64,000 nucleotides of DNA, from assembly GCA_028290305.1 (NCBI GenBank), contig JAQGKC010000161.1, forward strand, positions 20,593 to 84,592, in the 5' to 3' direction. The translations under genes and the position numbers were made by a program. The stretch's first letter is position 1. Every line of letters begins with the position of its first letter. Under the pieces are notes generated by a model. That model ran no database searches. It was given only the letters and a program-made list of their open reading frames with translations, and had not been told where the DNA came from. This document shows positions 26,061 through 36,600 of this stretch, in pieces. The stretch comes from Bradyrhizobium sp. GTDB taxonomy: Bacteria > Pseudomonadota > Alphaproteobacteria > Rhizobiales > Xanthobacteraceae.

Positions 26061-26076
26061 ATGCACGTTAGTGCAT
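26061..26076. promoter_or_regulatory. Palindromic operator candidate for the IclR-type regulator
   Basis: ATGCAC-GTTA-GTGCAT is a perfect 6-bp inverted repeat with a 4-base spacer. Related half-sites flank it (TGTGCAC at 26051 and ATGTACA at 26080). It lies in the 194-base divergent gap between the flavoprotein pair and the regulator gene. IclR-family regulators bind short palindromes in such divergent promoters, so this is a likely control site for both directions. Confidence 0.55.
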
Positions 26077-26161
26077 TAGATGTACATTGACGCCATCGGG
26101 CTTGTCAAATGAAGATCGCGGGCCCATTCCGGTCGTCCGGACAGCGTACCCGCATACGGTC

Positions 26162-26941
26162 ATGATGCTCAAAACAACCGAAAAACCGCGCAGTCAGTCG
26201 TTCGTCACCGCGTTTGCACGCGGGCTGACGGTGATCGAAGCGTTCGGCGGCGGCGCGGAGACGCTCAGTCTCGCCGAGATCGCGGCGAGGTCCGGTGTCG
26301 ACCGGGCGGTCGCGCGGCGCTCGTTGTTGACGCTGATCGAACTGGGCTACGCGGTCTTCGAGAAGAAAAACTATCGTCTGACGCCGCGGATTTTACGGCT
26401 CGGCTACGCTTATTTGTCCCAGTCCGGGATGGACGGCCGGCTACAGCCGTTTGTCGAGGCCGTCGCGAAAAAAACCGGAGAGTCCTGCTCGGTCAGCATT
26501 CTCGACGGCCTGGAAACGGTCAGCGTGGCCCATGCGCCTTCGATCCATAAAATGGGTTTCCTGCTGAAGCCGGGCACGCGAATGCCGGCCTACGTCATGA
26601 CCTCCGGCCGGGTTCTACTAGCCGCCAAATCCGACGACGAAGCGATCGCGCTGCTGCGGCAGATGGACCGAAAAGCCATGACCAAGACGACGCGGACGTC
26701 GCTCGGCGCGCTGATGGAATCGATTCGAAAAATCCGCGACGCTGGATATGCGACGATCGAAGAGGAGCTTGAAGTCGGCTTGCTGTCGATTGCGATGCCC
26801 ATCAGGAATCGCCGTGGCGAAACCGTGGCATCGCTCAATGTCAGTTCCAGCGCTGCGCGCACCACGTTGGCGGATCTTTGCAAGACCGCCCTGCCGGTGA
26901 TGCGACAGACGGCGATCGAGATCGGAAGTGTTCTGCCATAA
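26162..26941 (+). CDS. IclR-family transcriptional regulator
   Basis: A 259-aa regulator with an N-terminal winged helix-turn-helix (about residues 14-75: FARGLTVIEAF, LSLAEIAARSGVDRAVARRSLLTLIELGYA) and a C-terminal IclR effector domain (about 85-255, with GTRMPAYVMTSGRVLLA and GYATIEEELEVGLLSIAMPI). It resembles the PcaR/PobR branch that controls aromatic catabolism in response to a pathway compound. ATG 26162 gives the usual length; an in-frame TTG at 26087 is less likely. It is divergent from the flavoprotein pair across a palindromic operator candidate and probably regulates them, perhaps with the whole island. Confidence 0.88.
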   Translation: MMLKTTEKPRSQSFVTAFARGLTVIEAFGGGAETLSLAEIAARSGVDRAVARRSLLTLIELGYAVFEKKNYRLTPRILRLGYAYLSQSGMDGRLQPFVEAVAKKTGESCSVSILDGLETVSVAHAPSIHKMGFLLKPGTRMPAYVMTSGRVLLAAKSDDEAIALLRQMDRKAMTKTTRTSLGALMESIRKIRDAGYATIEEELEVGLLSIAMPIRNRRGETVASLNVSSSAARTTLADLCKTALPVMRQTAIEIGSVLP

Positions 26942-27085
26942 CGGAGGATGAGTAGCTGACGAAGCCGAACGATGTTTATAAGATCCGAACCGATAACGAT
27001 CATCCAATCCCAAATGGACTTTCAACGGCGACCAGGGGCCCTAGTCCCGGAAGCCAGAGGGCGGATCAGGGATCGTGCCGTGACA

Positions 27086-28222
27086 TCATACTGGATCAGC
27101 CGTCCGAGGGCGTGACGGGTTGCCTTGTTCTTGAGTGGACCGAGGGACCAAGCTCGCTGCTTGATCGTTACCAGGATCAGCGGCAAGCCCGAGATCCGTA
27201 ATTCCCGGTGTCGTGCCGGCCATTAGTTCCCCCACCTCGCCCCGCACGTTTGCTGCGAGATGCCAAGCCCAAGCCGATGAAATGATGGTGTGAAGGTCGG
27301 AAAACTCCGGCTCGAAATTCAAAACCGATCTTGCAGCAGAGGAATCAGCAACCAGGACGGCTGGATCCCCTGGTCGGCGATCCCTGATCGTGTAAGGCAC
27401 CTGCCTTCCGGCCGCTTTGGCAATTGCGGAGAGTACTTCCTTGACTGAAAACCCATTGCCCGTACCGAGATTGTAGGAGCCCCCTTCATGTCCTTGCAAC
27501 AGAAGCCGCAGTGCGCCCAGATGGGCTCCGGCTAAATCGACCACATGGACGTAGTCCCGGATGGCCGTTCCATCCGGCGTGTCATAATCGTCCCCGTAAA
27601 TTGAAAATTCGTTCAGGTTTCCAGACAGGGCCATCATGGCACGCGGAATCAGATGGGTCTCAGTCGCGCGCCATTCTCCGATGCCAGCGGTGGCATGTGC
27701 GCCGCTCGCGTTGAAATACCGCAAGGAGAACGAAGTCATTCCGTACGCGGATCGGTAGTCCGAAAGTATTTGCTCGACTGTGAACTTGGAGCGGCCATAT
27801 GGATTTACCGGTTGGCACCCGCGCTGCTCCGACAACACTCCGCTGCCTTGATCTCCGTACACAGCGCCGGTGCTGGAGAACACGATTCGTTCGCATCCAG
27901 CCTCTTGCATTGCATCCAGAACGGCAACGCTGCCGACGACATTATTGTGGTAATATTTCTGCGGGTCTGTGATCGATTCACCAACCAGGCTTGCCGCCGC
28001 AAAATGCATGACGGCAGCCACCTGGTGAGATTTCAGCGTTTGAATAACTTTACTCTTGTCCCGAATGTCACCGACGATCAATGGTCCCCACTTAACGAAG
28101 CTCGCATGTCCGGTCGACAAGTTATCATAGGTAATTGGCAGGAAACCAGCGTCCGCCAAGGCCTTGCACGAGTGAGAGCCAATGTATCCAGCTCCTCCCG
28201 TCACCAGCACCGCGCGTGTCAT
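27086..28222 (-). CDS. galE: UDP-glucose 4-epimerase
   Basis: A 378-aa short-chain dehydrogenase-fold epimerase that interconverts UDP-glucose and UDP-galactose for glycan synthesis. It has NAD-binding VTGGAGYIGSHSCKAL (7-22), DNLSTGH, the catalytic Ser in FSSTGAVYG, the YxxxK pair in NPYGRSKFTVEQ, and RYFNASGAH. It is about 40 residues longer than most GalE proteins; the tail after about residue 335 is low-complexity and probably non-essential. Its ATG overlaps the rfbD stop as ATGA, placing it as third gene of the rfbC-rfbD-galE unit. Confidence 0.92.
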   Translation of the reverse strand: MTRAVLVTGGAGYIGSHSCKALADAGFLPITYDNLSTGHASFVKWGPLIVGDIRDKSKVIQTLKSHQVAAVMHFAAASLVGESITDPQKYYHNNVVGSVAVLDAMQEAGCERIVFSSTGAVYGDQGSGVLSEQRGCQPVNPYGRSKFTVEQILSDYRSAYGMTSFSLRYFNASGAHATAGIGEWRATETHLIPRAMMALSGNLNEFSIYGDDYDTPDGTAIRDYVHVVDLAGAHLGALRLLLQGHEGGSYNLGTGNGFSVKEVLSAIAKAAGRQVPYTIRDRRPGDPAVLVADSSAARSVLNFEPEFSDLHTIISSAWAWHLAANVRGEVGELMAGTTPGITDLGLAADPGNDQAASLVPRSTQEQGNPSRPRTADPV

Positions 28223-29166
28223 GAAAGTCCCTTCACTAGGTCATTGGCTTGAATTTCGCCCGAAGGCTCTGCGAGTCGATGCGCAAGTTCGTCCAACTCG
28301 ACCGAAAGAGCTTCGCGCCAAGACGGCATTGCAATTCCGAAGGTATCATTGAGCCGGCTATGATCGAGCCGGCTGTTGTGCGGCCGCGTTGCCTTGGTTG
28401 GATAATCCGCTGTTTTGATAGGAACAATATACTCAGTCTTGACTTCGATACCTCGGTCCTTCAACCCCGCGAGAATGGCTGTAGAAAAACCGTGCCAACT
28501 GGTCTCTCCAGAAGCTGATATGTTGACCAATCCGGCGTCACGATCGAATGACCTGCCGCCATCAGACATCTCCATCTTCAGGATTTTCATAACCGCAGCG
28601 GCAATAATCCGCGCCGAGGTTGGCGCGCCGAATTGGTCGGCGACAATCCTCAATTCCTTCCTCTCCCCAGCCAGCCGCGCGATCGTCAGCATGAAGTTTT
28701 GCCCATGGTTGGAATAGACCCACGATGTCCGAACGATCAGATGCGGACCGCCAACCGCCCGAATTGCAACTTCGCCCGCGAGCTTCGAAGCCCCGTAGGT
28801 TGAGAGAGGCGCGGGCGCGTCATCTTCGCGCCATGGTGTCGTTCCCGATCCGTCAAACAGGTAATCGGTCGAAAAATGAACGAAAGGAACTTTATGGCGA
28901 GCCGCCCAGACGGCCATGGCGCCGGGAGCATCGGCATTCACGCGAAATGCCAGCGGCCGCTCGTCTTCAGCCCGGTCCACCGCGGTATATGCCGCGGGAT
29001 TGACGATGAGATCGGGCTTCAGACGATCAAATGCTTCAGAAATTGTCTCGGGTCGCGAAAGATCGAGTTGACTACGGTTCGCGATGAGTACGTTTCCAAG
29101 AGCTGCAAGCGGAGCGGAAAGAGCCCGGCCTACCTGCCCCGTTGCGCCGGTCAGCAGAATCCGCAC
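28219..29166 (-). CDS. rfbD: dTDP-4-dehydrorhamnose reductase
   Basis: A 315-aa NADPH-dependent reductase, the last step of dTDP-L-rhamnose synthesis. MRILLTGATGQVGRAL carries the GxxGxxG motif. NPAAYTAVDRAEDE, VHFSTDYLFDG, PLSTYGASKLAGE (Tyr and Lys) and RTSWVYSNHGQNF are family signatures. The start codon is GTG, immediately after the TAA of rfbC (zero spacing), so the two genes are translationally coupled. The length is slightly above the usual 290-300. Confidence 0.93.
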   Translation of the reverse strand: MRILLTGATGQVGRALSAPLAALGNVLIANRSQLDLSRPETISEAFDRLKPDLIVNPAAYTAVDRAEDERPLAFRVNADAPGAMAVWAARHKVPFVHFSTDYLFDGSGTTPWREDDAPAPLSTYGASKLAGEVAIRAVGGPHLIVRTSWVYSNHGQNFMLTIARLAGERKELRIVADQFGAPTSARIIAAAVMKILKMEMSDGGRSFDRDAGLVNISASGETSWHGFSTAILAGLKDRGIEVKTEYIVPIKTADYPTKATRPHNSRLDHSRLNDTFGIAMPSWREALSVELDELAHRLAEPSGEIQANDLVKGLS

Positions 29167-29721
29167 TTAATTCACTCCATATTTCGGAAGCGAAGTCATC
29201 TCAGCCAACCGGCGCCCGGCAGCATCGCGAGTCGAGATCGCCGGCTCTTTCACCCCCCATTCTATTGCAAGATCGGGATCGTCCCAGCGAATGACCGCTT
29301 CATCATCCGGACTATAATATTCGTCGCATTTGTAGAAAAAGTCTGCGGTCTCCGAAAGCACAACAAAACCATGCGCAAAGCCGCGCGGCACCCATAATTG
29401 CCGACGATTTTCCTCGGTGAGTTCGACCGCTACATGCCTGGCGAAAGTCGGGCTGCCTATCCGAACATCGACCGCGACATCAAGCACCCGTCCACGCAGC
29501 ACTGTTACCAGCTTTCCCTGCGCCTTTGGATTCTGGATGTGAAGACCTCGCAGCACACAGCACGACGAGCGTGAGAGATTGTCCTGCAGGAACGGCATTT
29601 TTATTCCTGCCGCCGCGTAGCGCTCCGACTGGAACGCCTCCAGGAAAAAACCGCGTGGATCCCCGAACACTTTGGGCTCGATGATCACGACATCGGGGAT
29701 ATCAGTTCGAATGACTTGCAT
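29167..29721 (-). CDS. rfbC: dTDP-4-dehydrorhamnose 3,5-epimerase
   Basis: A 184-aa cupin-fold epimerase in dTDP-L-rhamnose synthesis. Recognised by DPRGFFLEAFQSERYA near residue 20, QDNLSRSSCCVLRGLHIQ near 45-62 (with the catalytic His), VDVRIGSPTF, FAHGFVVLSE and the YSPDDEAVIRWDDPDLAIEW block. ATG 29721 is chosen over an upstream in-frame codon because it gives the family N-terminus MQVIRTDIPDV and has GAGG seven bases upstream. First gene of the minus-strand rfbC-rfbD-galE unit. Confidence 0.93.
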   Translation of the reverse strand: MQVIRTDIPDVVIIEPKVFGDPRGFFLEAFQSERYAAAGIKMPFLQDNLSRSSCCVLRGLHIQNPKAQGKLVTVLRGRVLDVAVDVRIGSPTFARHVAVELTEENRRQLWVPRGFAHGFVVLSETADFFYKCDEYYSPDDEAVIRWDDPDLAIEWGVKEPAISTRDAAGRRLAEMTSLPKYGVN

Positions 29722-29772
29722 CAGAATCCTCGCATTGGTCAAACTTTAGCAAACCCCTTTATCTCCTCTGCA

Positions 29773-29803
29773 TTGACTATCCGGTATAAAAAATCCGTAA
29801 AAT
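29773..29803 (+). promoter_or_regulatory. Possible promoter for rfbA-rfbB
   Basis: TTGACT (29773-29778) and TAAAAT (29798-29803) resemble -35 and -10 boxes in the 98-base divergent gap between rfbC and rfbA. The spacing of 19 is longer than ideal, so this is only a candidate. Confidence 0.25.
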
Positions 29804-29819
29804 CATTATGAGGTGGTCC

Positions 29820-30749
29820 ATGAAGGGTATCATTCTTGCTGGCGGTACGGGCAGTCGGCTCTATCCGATCACCACGGTGGTTTCAAAACAGCTGCTGCCT
29901 GTTTTCGATAAACCAATGATTTATTACCCTCTTGCCACGTTGATGCTCGCGGGCATTCGCGAGATTCTCATCATCTCCACCCCGCAAGATCTACCGCTGT
30001 TCGAACGATTGCTTGGGGACGGCTCGAATATCGGGCTGGAATTGTCCTACGCGACACAAGGCAAGCCTCGTGGCCTCGCAGACGCCTTCATTGTCGGACG
30101 CAAATTCGTCGGAGACGACGATGTTGCGCTGATCCTCGGTGACAATATTTTTCACGGCCATGGCCTCCCCGATCTGATGAACCGGGCCGCGATGCGGAGC
30201 AATGAAGCGACGGTGTTTGGCTACGTCGTGAGCACCCCGGAGCATTACGGCGTGGTCGAACTCGATGGTCGCGGACGTGCCATCAGTATTGAAGAGAAGC
30301 CCGTGAAGCCAAAGTCGAACGTGGCAGTGACCGGCTTGTATTTCTACGACAATGACGTGCTCGACATCGCAGCTTCCCTGAAGCCCTCAGCGCGCGGCGA
30401 AATCGAAATCACCGATGTAAACCGGGCTTATCTCGAGCGTGGCGACCTCTTCGTCGAGGTGCTCGGCCGAGGATTTGCCTGGCTGGACACTGGAACCCAC
30501 GAGACACTGGTGGAAGCGAGCCATTTTGTGCAGATCCTCGAACAGCGGCAGGGTTTGCGCATCGCATGCATCGAGGAAATCGCGCTGCGTCTACGTTACA
30601 TCAGCATAGATCAGTTTCATCAGCTTGCGCAGCAAGCTTCGAAGAGCAGCTATGGGCAATATCTGTTGTCCGTCCACGGTTCGTTTGTCTCGGATTCGAA
30701 AAGCACAGGTTCGCAATCATGGGTTTCGACGGCTCAACTATTTTCGTAA
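29820..30749 (+). CDS. rfbA: Glucose-1-phosphate thymidylyltransferase
   Basis: A 309-aa nucleotidyltransferase making dTDP-glucose from glucose-1-phosphate and dTTP, the first step of dTDP-L-rhamnose synthesis. [18 protein letters not shown] is the signature N-terminus, with [29 protein letters not shown] and [11 protein letters not shown] following. ATG 29820 is preferred over one four codons earlier because AGGTGG sits just before it. The last ~20 residues go beyond the usual YGQYL end and overlap the rfbB start by 31 bases. Confidence 0.94.
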   Translation: MKGIILAGGTGSRLYPITTVVSKQLLPVFDKPMIYYPLATLMLAGIREILIISTPQDLPLFERLLGDGSNIGLELSYATQGKPRGLADAFIVGRKFVGDDDVALILGDNIFHGHGLPDLMNRAAMRSNEATVFGYVVSTPEHYGVVELDGRGRAISIEEKPVKPKSNVAVTGLYFYDNDVLDIAASLKPSARGEIEITDVNRAYLERGDLFVEVLGRGFAWLDTGTHETLVEASHFVQILEQRQGLRIACIEEIALRLRYISIDQFHQLAQQASKSSYGQYLLSVHGSFVSDSKSTGSQSWVSTAQLFS

Positions 30750-31804
30750 CGGGTGGGGCCGGCTTCATCGGCTCTGCTGTTGTTCGGCACTTGCTCAGCC
30801 ATACCGGCGCATACGTCGTCAATATCGACAAACTGACGTATGCTTCAAATCTGTCGTCGATCCCCCAGGCGGTCGGGCATCCCCGCTACGCCCTCGCTAA
30901 CGTAGATATCTGCAATGGGCCTGCGCTCGGTGCTCTGTTCGACGGATATCAGCCCAACGCCGTCATGAACTTGGCGGCGGAGAGCCATGTCGACCGGTCC
31001 ATTGACGGTCCGGGCGAGTTTATCCAGACCAACATCGTCGGAACATTTACGCTGCTTCAGGAAGCATTGCGATATTGGCGCGGCTTGACGCCGGCGCGAC
31101 GCGATCCATTTCGCTTTCATCACATTTCGACCGATGAGGTTTACGGGTCGCTCGGCGCTGAAGGCCTGTTTACCGAGGCGACCGCTTACGCGCCGAACTC
31201 GCCATATTCCGCCAGCAAAGCCTCGTCCGACCATCTGGTTCGAGCCTGGTACGAAACTTACGGCTTGCCGACGTTGGTGACGAACTGCTCCAACAATTAT
31301 GGACCGTATCATTTTCCGGAGAAGCTGATACCGCACATCATTATCAAAGCGCTGGCCGGTCAACCGCTGCCCGTCTATGGCGATGGCCAAAACATTCGCG
31401 ATTGGCTGTATGTCGAAGACCATGCAAAAGCTTTGGCGTTGGTCCTCGAACGCGGTGAAGTCGGAGAGACTTATAATATTGGCGGGCGCAACGAGCGACG
31501 AAATCTCCATGTGGTGGAGAGTATTTGCGACTTGCTGGACCGTAAGCGACCATCAAAGGACGGGCCGCGCCGCCAACTGATATCTTTCGTGACCGACCGC
31601 CCGGGTCATGACCGCCGTTACGCCATCGACGCCACCAAGCTCGAACGCGATCTTGGCTGGCGTGCTGAGGAAACTTTCGAGACCGGGCTCGAAAAGACGG
31701 TGGAATGGTATCTCGACCATCAAAACTGGTGGCAGGAAATCCTCGATCGCGGTTACCAAACCGCGCGCATTGGGTTGGTCCAGCGGAGTGAGGCGGCAGC
31801 GTGA
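30719..31804 (+). CDS. rfbB: dTDP-glucose 4,6-dehydratase
   Basis: A 361-aa NAD-dependent dehydratase, second step of dTDP-L-rhamnose synthesis. Visible are [17 protein letters not shown] (about 9-25), [26 protein letters not shown] (catalytic Asp-Glu), [15 protein letters not shown] (Tyr-Lys), [17 protein letters not shown] and [13 protein letters not shown]. The start MGFDGS lies inside the end of rfbA in another frame; no better downstream start exists before the Rossmann motif. With rfbA it forms the plus-strand half of the rhamnose cluster. Confidence 0.94.
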   Translation: MGFDGSTIFVTGGAGFIGSAVVRHLLSHTGAYVVNIDKLTYASNLSSIPQAVGHPRYALANVDICNGPALGALFDGYQPNAVMNLAAESHVDRSIDGPGEFIQTNIVGTFTLLQEALRYWRGLTPARRDPFRFHHISTDEVYGSLGAEGLFTEATAYAPNSPYSASKASSDHLVRAWYETYGLPTLVTNCSNNYGPYHFPEKLIPHIIIKALAGQPLPVYGDGQNIRDWLYVEDHAKALALVLERGEVGETYNIGGRNERRNLHVVESICDLLDRKRPSKDGPRRQLISFVTDRPGHDRRYAIDATKLERDLGWRAEETFETGLEKTVEWYLDHQNWWQEILDRGYQTARIGLVQRSEAAA

Positions 31805-31866
31805 ACCGCACATCGCGGTGCCGTTCCTCACAGGCGAAGAGCGACAATTGACCGGGTGCCGAAGGC

Positions 31867-32496
31867 TTAGTTGGCGATCCGGTTTCCGAATTGCGAAATG
31901 GCACTTCTATGTTGGATTAAGTTGAACAGCGGATCGCCCGTGGAATCGAAGGCAACTTCGACTTCCTCGAGCACCAGCGGCACCGCGTTTGCCACCGCGC
32001 CCAAGTCGAATATGAAGCCGTGAGCGCCATCACCAACTCCAGCCTCGAATAGATCCTGACGGAAGCCATCTGCGACGAGCGTGGTAAGGATCTCTCCCTT
32101 GTGCCGTACGATCACCGAAACACGTTCAGTCGGCCGCCCGGTATGCCATGCCCATCCCCCGATGGTGGATCCCGCTACGAAATCCAATACGCCCTCGAGG
32201 CGGGCGGCTCCCTCCAGGACGGGCAGCATGATGTCGGCCCCGACAACTCTCACTGCCATCTTCTGGGCATCCAGCGGCGTCCCGTAGGGTACGGCCAGTT
32301 CGAACCCGAAATCATTCCGATCGCATGAAATTTGTTGCGCGACCTCCAATCTTTCGATCGTCGCCGGTGCCGATGTGATCTGTCGCTCTCCCACGTAGAG
32401 TTCGACGACATGCCGTCGATCCGGCTTCTTCTGATCAATAACCCAACCTGTGATTTTTTCCCGATTGATCCGTTCTACAAATCCAAGAACTGCCAT
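31867..32496 (-). CDS. GWxW-module protein, unknown function
   Basis: A 209-aa protein built from two copies of a roughly 95-residue module. The first contains ITGWVIDQKKPDRRHVVELYV, the second TIGGWAWHTGRPTERVSVIV then FRQDLFEAGVGDGAHGFIFDL. The pattern G-W-x-W/I-D followed by a beta-rich stretch and R-x-DL-x-x-G-x-GDG-x-HGF recurs in the N-terminus of the large glycosyltransferases at 33694 and, more weakly, 49153. No catalytic domain is present. It could be a carbohydrate- or partner-binding module supplied in trans. ATG 32496 is preferred over an in-frame GTG two codons earlier. Confidence 0.65.
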   Translation of the reverse strand: MAVLGFVERINREKITGWVIDQKKPDRRHVVELYVGERQITSAPATIERLEVAQQISCDRNDFGFELAVPYGTPLDAQKMAVRVVGADIMLPVLEGAARLEGVLDFVAGSTIGGWAWHTGRPTERVSVIVRHKGEILTTLVADGFRQDLFEAGVGDGAHGFIFDLGAVANAVPLVLEEVEVAFDSTGDPLFNLIQHRSAISQFGNRIAN

Positions 32497-32528
32497 GCGC
32501 ACTCTCTTCGACTGTTAGGGAAATACCA

Positions 32529-33665
32529 TCAGCTTGCATAAGCGACTTGACGGACCGGCTGATTGTAGGTCCCGGCGACGAGAAGCGAGTTGTTGGCCAT
32601 GTAGTCCAGAAAATTACAATAATAGCCGGAGTATTTTTCCACGAAGTCCTGCATTTGAACGCGGGAGTACAATCGGGGAATGTCGATGTCCCGATCGCAT
32701 GGAATATCCTGCCAATGGACAACGGGCACGCCCATGATATCCGCCATCTCCACGGTACGGGAATCATGCACGATCAGCGCGGCGGGTGTTCCGGCGATTA
32801 AGGCCGCGATGGTTCCGTGGATACGGGTTCCGAAACAGAAGGACCGCTGCTTCATATAGTCGATCCAGTCCTGGTACAGCGTAAAAACCTGCCCGTGACG
32901 GATCAGGAAAGCTTCTGCCTGGTCTGCCTGCGTTGCGCCATAAACGGCCATCACCGCCTGCTCCGCCCTGGTCGGAACTGGCTCGCCTGTTCTGTGATGC
33001 ATGATGTAATGGATGTCGGCAATTTCGGATTGCAATACGAGATCGATCTGGCGGCTGATGGCCTGTCGATACAGGAACGTCTGGAACGAATCCGCTTTCT
33101 CAAAGCCATGTCTTGTGGCGTGCATGCAGCAGGCATCAAACCTGGCTTCATTCAGAAGAGAGGCACTTGGTCCCTCTCGGCCGATCAGCATCAGCGAGGG
33201 GCAGCCAGTCGGCTGAACGTTCTTGATGCCGTACCGGCTGAGAACTTCACAACTAAACGTGCCGCGAACCGACATACTCGCGGAGCGATCCTGCACAAGG
33301 CTGAGTAGCCGCAGCGTGCCCTCGGTGACGTTCGGTATCTCTTTGGAATTTGACGCCTGCGCACCCACCCCGATCAGAAAAACCGGCAGCTTGGTCTTCT
33401 CAAGCCGGTCTGCGAGCCAGCCAAAATCATCGAAATGATTGACCCAGTTCGCCGCCGCCAGGACGATGGCATCATGCCCCTCGATCTCTTCCGGCGAGAG
33501 GGCAAACGAACCCCATTTGGCGCCGTCGAGGACGCGGGTCAGCGACTGGGTAAACATCATGTTGCCAGTGTTTTGCCCGAGACAAAGCATCGTCTGCTCG
33601 ACGGTCGCCTCCTCGCCACGCTGATCCACCTGGCGGACACCAACCACGAGTGCGTTCCGAAACAT
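32529..33665 (-). CDS. Polysaccharide pyruvyl transferase family protein
   Basis: A 378-aa protein of the polysaccharide pyruvyltransferase family (PF04230 type), which adds ketal-linked pyruvate from phosphoenolpyruvate to sugars of exopolysaccharides or cell-wall glycans. Supporting features are the N-terminal NTGNMMFTQSLTRVL, IGVGAQASNSKE, the GCPSLMLIG block and the C-terminal FGTRIHGTIAALIAGTPAALIVHD, which carries the conserved R-x-HG motif. It lies between the GWxW-module gene and the first giant glycosyltransferase gene, all on the minus strand with short gaps, so it belongs to the surface-glycan operon. Confidence 0.82.
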   Translation of the reverse strand: MFRNALVVGVRQVDQRGEEATVEQTMLCLGQNTGNMMFTQSLTRVLDGAKWGSFALSPEEIEGHDAIVLAAANWVNHFDDFGWLADRLEKTKLPVFLIGVGAQASNSKEIPNVTEGTLRLLSLVQDRSASMSVRGTFSCEVLSRYGIKNVQPTGCPSLMLIGREGPSASLLNEARFDACCMHATRHGFEKADSFQTFLYRQAISRQIDLVLQSEIADIHYIMHHRTGEPVPTRAEQAVMAVYGATQADQAEAFLIRHGQVFTLYQDWIDYMKQRSFCFGTRIHGTIAALIAGTPAALIVHDSRTVEMADIMGVPVVHWQDIPCDRDIDIPRLYSRVQMQDFVEKYSGYYCNFLDYMANNSLLVAGTYNQPVRQVAYAS

Positions 33666-33693
33666 TCAAATAACTCCGAGCATCGTCATGGTG

Positions 33694-36600
33694 TTAACCC
33701 GCTCTGACCGATATTCGCTTAGTAATTCGCTCTGTTTGGTTTATCAATTTAGTGAACAGATCGTTATAAACTTGAGCAAGCCGCGTCATGCTGAAACGGC
33801 TGGAAGCTTCGACGGCGTTTGCGCGCATTCGCTCGTAACGAGCCGAGTTCCGCAGCAGACCTGCAATTGCCTCTGCCATGGCATAGACGAGATCAACGCG
33901 ACTTGCCTGATGGGGCACGAGAATGCCAGCGCGTTTCTTCGCATCGTCACCGAGTATGCTTGGTATCTCACCAATGTCAGTTGCCACAACGGGCTTGCCC
34001 GCCTGGAAACACTCTACCAGAAAAAGAGGAAAGGTCTCCCCGCTAAAGGTGCTGGGAAAGACGGCCAGGTCGAAGCACCCAAAATAACGCGAGGGATTGT
34101 CCACGTGGCCGAGGAAAATGACCCAGTCGAGGGAACCGTAAACGTGGCGTAACTCCGCCGCACTTGGCCCATCGCCGATCAGCACCAGCCATACTGGCTG
34201 GTTCCCAAGGGCTCGCACAAGCTGAATAGCCTCAATGGCCAAACGCCAGCCCTTTTCCGGGATGGCACGCGAGCACAGAAACGTAACGAAACCGCTTCCG
34301 GGAATTCCATGCTCGCGCCGGAAATCCGCGCGGCCAATGACGCCGCTACTGACGGCCGGAACGGCGTTAAAGCTGCGCTCGAACCGCCCTTCCGGAATAC
34401 CCGCCTTTTTCAACAGAGTGGTGTTTTTCGCCGCAAGAAATAGCCAACTGTCCACCGTCCGGCGCAAGTAGTCGGAGAAGTCTGCCGTCAGCAGGTCCGG
34501 AACGGTCTCGTAGCCGCCGTGCAATGAGCTGACGTAGGGAATGTTGACATCTATGTGCTTGCAATAGAGCGAAAACTCCACGCTCACATTATGCGAATTG
34601 AATAGCTGGATTCCGAAGCTGCTTAGAAAGGCCCCGAAGCCATCGCAGACATCCGGCCAATACACGACGGGTATGTCGGAGCGTAGTCTGGAGCGCACGC
34701 TCTTGCGGGAGCTGGCCAGTTCATCCTCCATGACGAGATAGGTCACATGAAGACCGAGCTGCTTTAGTCCATTGGCCAGCTCAAGCGGCAGGATCTCGCC
34801 TCCACCGACTTCGAAACTGTGGGCCGCGATGCATATCCGCAACGGAGGCTGGACGGTCCTATCGGGTGCAAGTCGCGTCAAGAGATCGCCATGTTGCCGA
34901 TCGGGAAAATAGCCAAGCAACGTATCGACGTGGGCCCGAATCGCAGCGTCGCCGACGGTGTATTCGGACGACAGGTCCTCCAGCACCATCCCGTGCTCTT
35001 TAAGGTGGCGGTCTGTAAGAAAAGCGCTCCTCGATGTACCGGACCGGCTCAGCCGGAAATAGGACTTTGCCTCGCATTCATAAGCGATGCTGCCGCCGCG
35101 CAGCAACAACGCATAGAAGTACCAATCGCCCGCAAATCGATACTGCAGCAATCGCTCGCGCTCCCTCTCGGAAAGCTGGGGCCTGCGAAATACAAAGCCG
35201 GAAGCGTTCGGGACCACGTTTCTAATGACAAAGTCCCGCTTGAAAGCCTGATAGGCAGGTACAACGCACGAACTGTCCCAGGAAAAATTCAATAAATTGT
35301 CGAAGTATGTGTCGAGATCGGGCAACATCTCGCCATTGTCGTCGATACACCGGATGTGGCCGAAGGCGCCGGCGACGTCTCGTCGCGCGAGGTAGGGAGT
35401 AAGCTTGGCCAGAAAGTCCGGATCCGCGGAGTCATCGGTCTCCGCAATCCAGATTAATTCGTTGCGAGCCAGCTCCAATCCCTTCAGCCATTGCCGAAAC
35501 ACGCAGCCGGAATTTTCCTTGTTGAGAATGATTCTGTAAGGGATATCCGATTCGCTGAGGATCGATTCAGCCAGGGCAACACTGCCGTCGGATGAGCAAT
35601 CGTCCAGGAAAATGATTTCGTCAGGCCTATGGCTTTGCGCCAACACGGATTCGATGCGTTCTTTCAGGAAGCGTTCATGGTTGAAGTTCGGAAAGATAAC
35701 TGAAACAGGCAGAGACAGCGCCTGCTCGCGGCGAACGAAGGCGACCGGCACACGCGTGGTGCCTGCGGCCTGCGTCACCGCACGGGCTGTGGCGTTGAGA
35801 TAGGCCGCACCAAAATGGACGTCCGGTTCAAGATAGGCGCCCTCTGCCCACTCATTCCAGGCGTTTATTGCGACGATGGGTTTGCCAAACACGGGTTTTG
35901 CGGTTGCCCGCTCGATCAGCACCTGAAGCCATTGCTGATATTTCTTGGGGGATATGTTCTCAAGCGACAGACCTCGATTGGGACGCCGGGAATCATTGTC
36001 CCAGCTCGGCACTACAGTCTTGATCAGCGGGAACGGCTTCTCGCCCTCATTCAGGGAGGCCTCGCAAAAGTCATCATAGTCGATCACACGCCCGGTAAAG
36101 TCGGAACTGTACGCGTCGGGCGTCGGACGTCCTGGCAGATTGTCCGAGAGCTTGTGTGGCGGAAATTCAATAGCTCCGTCCAGGCCAAAGGGCTCCGGAT
36201 CTTGCGCGCCAAAAGTTTGAGCCATGAAAATAATGGGGTCGAGACCATGCTGGCTCTTCAACAATTGCCGCCAGCGCGCGATCGTTACCTTCGGATCGGG
36301 AATGTGGATCGGATTGTAGATGATGAACAAAGGCCGCCCTTGCAGCCTGACGTACCGGCGGTCGTCAAAATGACGCGCCAGATCGCGCACCAGCGCCTCT
36401 TCGTCCTCCTCTCTGTAGTTTTGCTGCAATAAAACTGAGGTTTCGGCGCCATCCCAGGTCCGCGTCCAGTTCTCGTTCGCCCAGATCAGAAGGAAGGGCA
36501 TATCGACATCAGATTCAAGCAACGCCTCAAGCGGACGGTCCAGTACGCGTTTTGTATTGAACCAATAATAGTAGTAGGCGAACGCGTTGATGCCGGCCGA

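Noticed and set aside
31867..32496. GWxW-module protein as a broken fragment of a large glycosyltransferase
   Set aside because: It has its own start and ribosome binding site, two complete modules and no trace of a catalytic domain in the flanking DNA, so it looks like an intact small protein.
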